Shown here: positions 60,955 through 64,000 of the stretch, piece by piece | How the letters are laid out: each line of letters opens with the position of its first letter | Position numbering within the stretch: the stretch's first letter is position 1 | Assembly (NCBI GenBank): GCA_003508835.1 | Contig: PUFA01000203.1 | Location: forward strand, 2,820,501 to 2,884,500 | Length of the DNA: 64,000 nt | Reading direction: 5' to 3' | DNA from: Eonycteris spelaea | Lineage: Eukaryota > Chordata > Mammalia > Chiroptera > Pteropodidae | Translations under genes and position numbers: made by a program | Notes under the pieces: generated by a model | Told to the model about the DNA's origin: nothing | The model's input: only the letters and a program-made list of their open reading frames with translations | Databases searched by the model: none

Positions 60955-63781
60955 AGGCAGAAAAAATAAAAAATACAGTGATTGGTACAACATGTCCAGA
61001 GGGAAGGCCCAAGTGAGAGAGAAGAATTCTGACGAAGGATGTCCAGGCAAGGTTTGTCAAAGAGGTGTCTAGGACACAGGCTTTCAAAGGTGGGGACACT
61101 TGGCTCTGTGGGGACGGTGAGTGGAGGGCGGAGGGGGTGTGGGAATATGACCAGTGCAGGGGGCTATAGGCGAGCGACCCCACCTTGCGTGACGGAGTGC
61201 TGAGGAGAGTGAGGCTCAGGATGAGGCCGGAAAGGAGACGGGGCCCCTATTGTGGGGAGACCATGGCCAGGGTGGGTCACTTGGGTTTTATTGCATGTCC
61301 ACCAGAAACCCAGGGAAGGTCGTAGTTTAAGTTTATTATTGTTACTTGTATGTTTGTCGCTTCGGCGGGGTCGGATAATCACATGAGTGTGGGATCCTAA
61401 CACGGAAGGGAACTGTGGGTAACCCTGGGACAGAGGACACGGGCCGTAGGGAATGAGATGAGAAAATACCGTGACCAATAACGTCCTGAATGTCACTACA
61501 GACACACAGTCCATTATTCACGGCCTCCAAGTCCAGTGACCTCTGAACGCTGAGATGCTTGGTGACAATACTCATTTGGTGACAGAGTGATCCGACCTGA
61601 ACTGACAGCGAGGTCTCTCTACTTTGCTATGGACATTCACTTGTTCTGTTGTGGAAATATTAACAGCCTCCCCAAGGGGCTGCCGGGACCCTGGACGGCC
61701 CAGACCCCTCGCCGTGACGTCCTTGGCGTTGGGGTTGGACGTGGCCGACTCGTGAGTGCACCTGTAGCATCGCGAATGAACCAAATTTTGGCTGCCGCTT
61801 CCTCGGCTTTCCGCCTCGCTCCGGTTCCCCGCCACGGGCGCCCAGACCGGCGCAGATGGCTTCTCGGGAGCACTAACTTTCTTTGTCCCGCCCACGTCTC
61901 ACGGACGCGTCGCTTCTTCATCCAGAAAGGAGGAGCAGAGTTCCACCCTGGAGCCTCCGTCTGGGACCTGCGCGTCACGTCGTGATCCTCCCGTGTCAAC
62001 GTGGTTTTCCCCCCGTTAATCTAGCCTTGCATCAGTGTCATTCTCTGATGGCTCGTCCAGCCGCAGAACTCAAGAAGGGGACCGGGGAGCGTCGTCCGCC
62101 TCCCCGGCACCCTCTTAGCTGTAAACCGTGTTAACCGACCATCACTGCAATTTCCTCTCTTTCTGTTAAAATGTCCTGCGATGTTTCAAGACAATAGAAA
62201 TTCCCCCGCGTAGTGTTTATAGCTTGCCGCCGGCATTCCTATGCCAGCATTAGAAAGGAAGTATTCTGAGCCTTCGGCTAAATAATTATAACAAGGAGAG
62301 TCACAGCTACCCCACTCACAACGCCATGGGAGGCAAGAATAATCTGCCCTTCTGTGATCAGCACGCAGCCCCCTGGGGTGGGGGGTGGGATAAGCTCCCT
62401 TAGATCCTTATAGCTGGAATTCCTCGCCCGTATGGACCCCCTTACACCCTAGAGCCTCGCTCATGGATGAGTCTGTCGTGCTGGGAGGGACCTGAGCACA
62501 AGGCTTGACTCTTGTCCCCCTAACTCAGTGGCTCTCAGTGAGGGAGGGTGGGCGGATTTGCACACTCCTAGTATGACCCCACAACCCCGGGGGAACATGG
62601 AACAATCTAGAAACGTGTTTTAGTTGTCGCCCCGACGGGGAGGGGTTGTGTTTGACGCCGTCATCTGGCAGGGGCTGCTGCTCAAACTAAGACCCTCCAC
62701 TGCCCAGGACGACGCTTCTAGGACCAAGGCTTCCCCAGCCCAGAGTGTCGCTGTGCTGAGGGCGGGAAGCTTCGCTACAGGAGGGTGAAGAGCGTGCTCG
62801 CTGGAGACAGCCCCTGGGTTGCTGACCGAACCCAACAGCCTTCTGAGGAATGCCGGTGACATGCTGTGGAAAGAGCCACCTCCCTGAACGGTTGCTCAAT
62901 CCAGCCTTCGCATCCAGGCCGGGTCAAGTCGGAAGGCCCTCCACGGTGACTAAGGGTCCGGTCCAACCGAGGAGGTATTTCTGATGGGTCGAGCGCTCCC
63001 CGCCCTGGCGCTTCCCCTCCCCCGGCCGACCCAAGGAGCCACGGCGGTGGCAACCCCCCTGGTCATCACGCGTCACCTGCCTTCCTGACTAGGTTCGGCC
63101 AAGGTGTGTGGCTCCTTGGGGGTGTCTAACCACCCCGGAAGTCAGGGGCGCGCTCATCTTGGTGGAAGTCTTGTCACTGCTCGGCTCTTGTCCTATACGT
63201 CAACGAAGCGTCTACATGTGCAGTGCCTACCTTCTGGTGACTGCGGTCTACCCACCTGGCACCTACCTAGTGCATTATGAACAGCCGACCTACTCCCTTA
63301 TGCGTGACCGTTCTGTTTTCCGGCTCGTCCAGGACTACCCCGGTCTGCAGGGTGAACCACGGATGTAGACTTGCTCCCTCTTAACGTTTGGGTAACATGG
63401 ATGAAGGAGCGGTATCCCAAACCAGGCCTCCCGCCTCCCAGGAAAAACACCTGTGCCGTACGCCAGACCAGCCCTGTCCCTCAGTCACACGCAAGAGCCC
63501 CGTTCCGGCTGCGGAGCTGGGGCTTTAACCGAGAGGAAGGAGGAGACTCCTGGGTCTTGAGGTGCCGACAGACGGAGGAGAAGAAATTTGACTCCGCACG
63601 CGGGTCGTTATATCAAACCTCCCCCAAAACAGTCAGCGCTCAGCTGCATCTTGACACCACGTCCTACCGTGCTGTGGCCCTTGTGACAAGTAGAGATCGT
63701 GACCAAGCTCATGAGGCTGGGACTTCAGCATAGCAATGGTTCCCCCTCCAGCTGATCAGAATGATGTTAGAGAGGAGCTTC

Positions 63782-63785
<4 letters not shown>

Positions 63786-63818
<33 letters not shown>
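63786..63818. repeat. (CT)n microsatellite
   Basis: About 16 uninterrupted CT units. Confidence 0.95.
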
Positions 63819-63820
<2 letters not shown>

Positions 63821-64000
63821 AAATTCACATTAAGGAGGTCTGGGCTGGACCCTGGAGTCCCGTGTCTTTAACTGGGCACCTAGGTAATTTCACCAGAGCT
63901 TCATGTCTGTGACAAAGAGAATCATGAATGGCCTTTGTGTTTTCTATCTGAAGTTTGAGTCCTCAGCCCTGGTCCTGGGTCCCTTTAATTTTTATTGAAA

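Larger units (their letters stand above)
60596..64000. other. Intergenic beyond the last LCE1 gene
   Basis: No gene recognised. It contains an (AAAT)n tract (60925-60954) and a (CT)n tract (63786-63818). By synteny KPRP would be expected further on, outside the window. Confidence 0.45.

Overview
This is a eutherian mammal window from the epidermal differentiation complex (EDC), the cornified-envelope gene cluster on human chromosome 1q21. The gene order matches the human interval IVL - SMCP - LCE6A - LCE1, read in reverse. Involucrin is on the minus strand at about 5.3-7.5 kb and SMCP on the minus strand at about 12.4-12.9 kb. A divergent LCE-type gene lies at 18.4-19.6 kb and LCE6A at 24.7-26.1 kb, both minus. 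Six LCE1-type genes follow between 30 and 60.6 kb: A and B minus, C and D plus, E and F minus. The rest is intergenic DNA with old L1 and MIR remnants, microsatellites and CpG-dense patches. I saw no Alu, B1, BOV-tA, carnivore tRNA-SINE or equine ERE copies, so I do not name an order.

The genes share one architecture where it can be seen: a TATA box, a short non-coding first exon, one intron, and a second exon holding the whole coding sequence followed by AATAAA. The products are transglutaminase substrates of the cornified envelope: involucrin as the scaffold, and LCE proteins as late Cys/Gly/Pro-rich reinforcement. The exception is SMCP, a sperm mitochondrial-capsule protein encoded inside the complex.

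Two large-scale observations dominate. First, 30,340-36,799 (LCE genes A and B) is present again, inverted, at 40,288-46,772 (genes C and D), around a 3.5 kb spacer. This is a palindrome with arms of about 6.5 kb. One breakpoint lies in an L1 remnant and the other just past an LCE stop codon. Second, every coding gene except LCE6A loses its reading frame, yet in each the correct family C-terminus reappears in another frame. Nearly all the shifts are single-base losses, mostly in G/C runs. All splice sites, TATA boxes and stop codons are intact. Homopolymer under-calling in the assembly explains this better than pseudogenisation, so I annotate these as genes with frameshifts.

Layout: 1-5.3 kb intergenic with CpG-dense segments; 5.3-7.6 IVL; 9.6-11.9 a long old L1; 12.4-12.9 SMCP exon 2; 13-18 intergenic; 18.4-19.6 LCE-like gene; 24.7-26.1 LCE6A; 30.1-36.8 LCE A and B (arm 1); 36.8-40.3 spacer; 40.3-46.8 LCE C and D (arm 2); 46.8-51.9 L1-rich; 51.9-53.7 LCE E; 58.7-60.6 LCE F; 60.6-64 intergenic.
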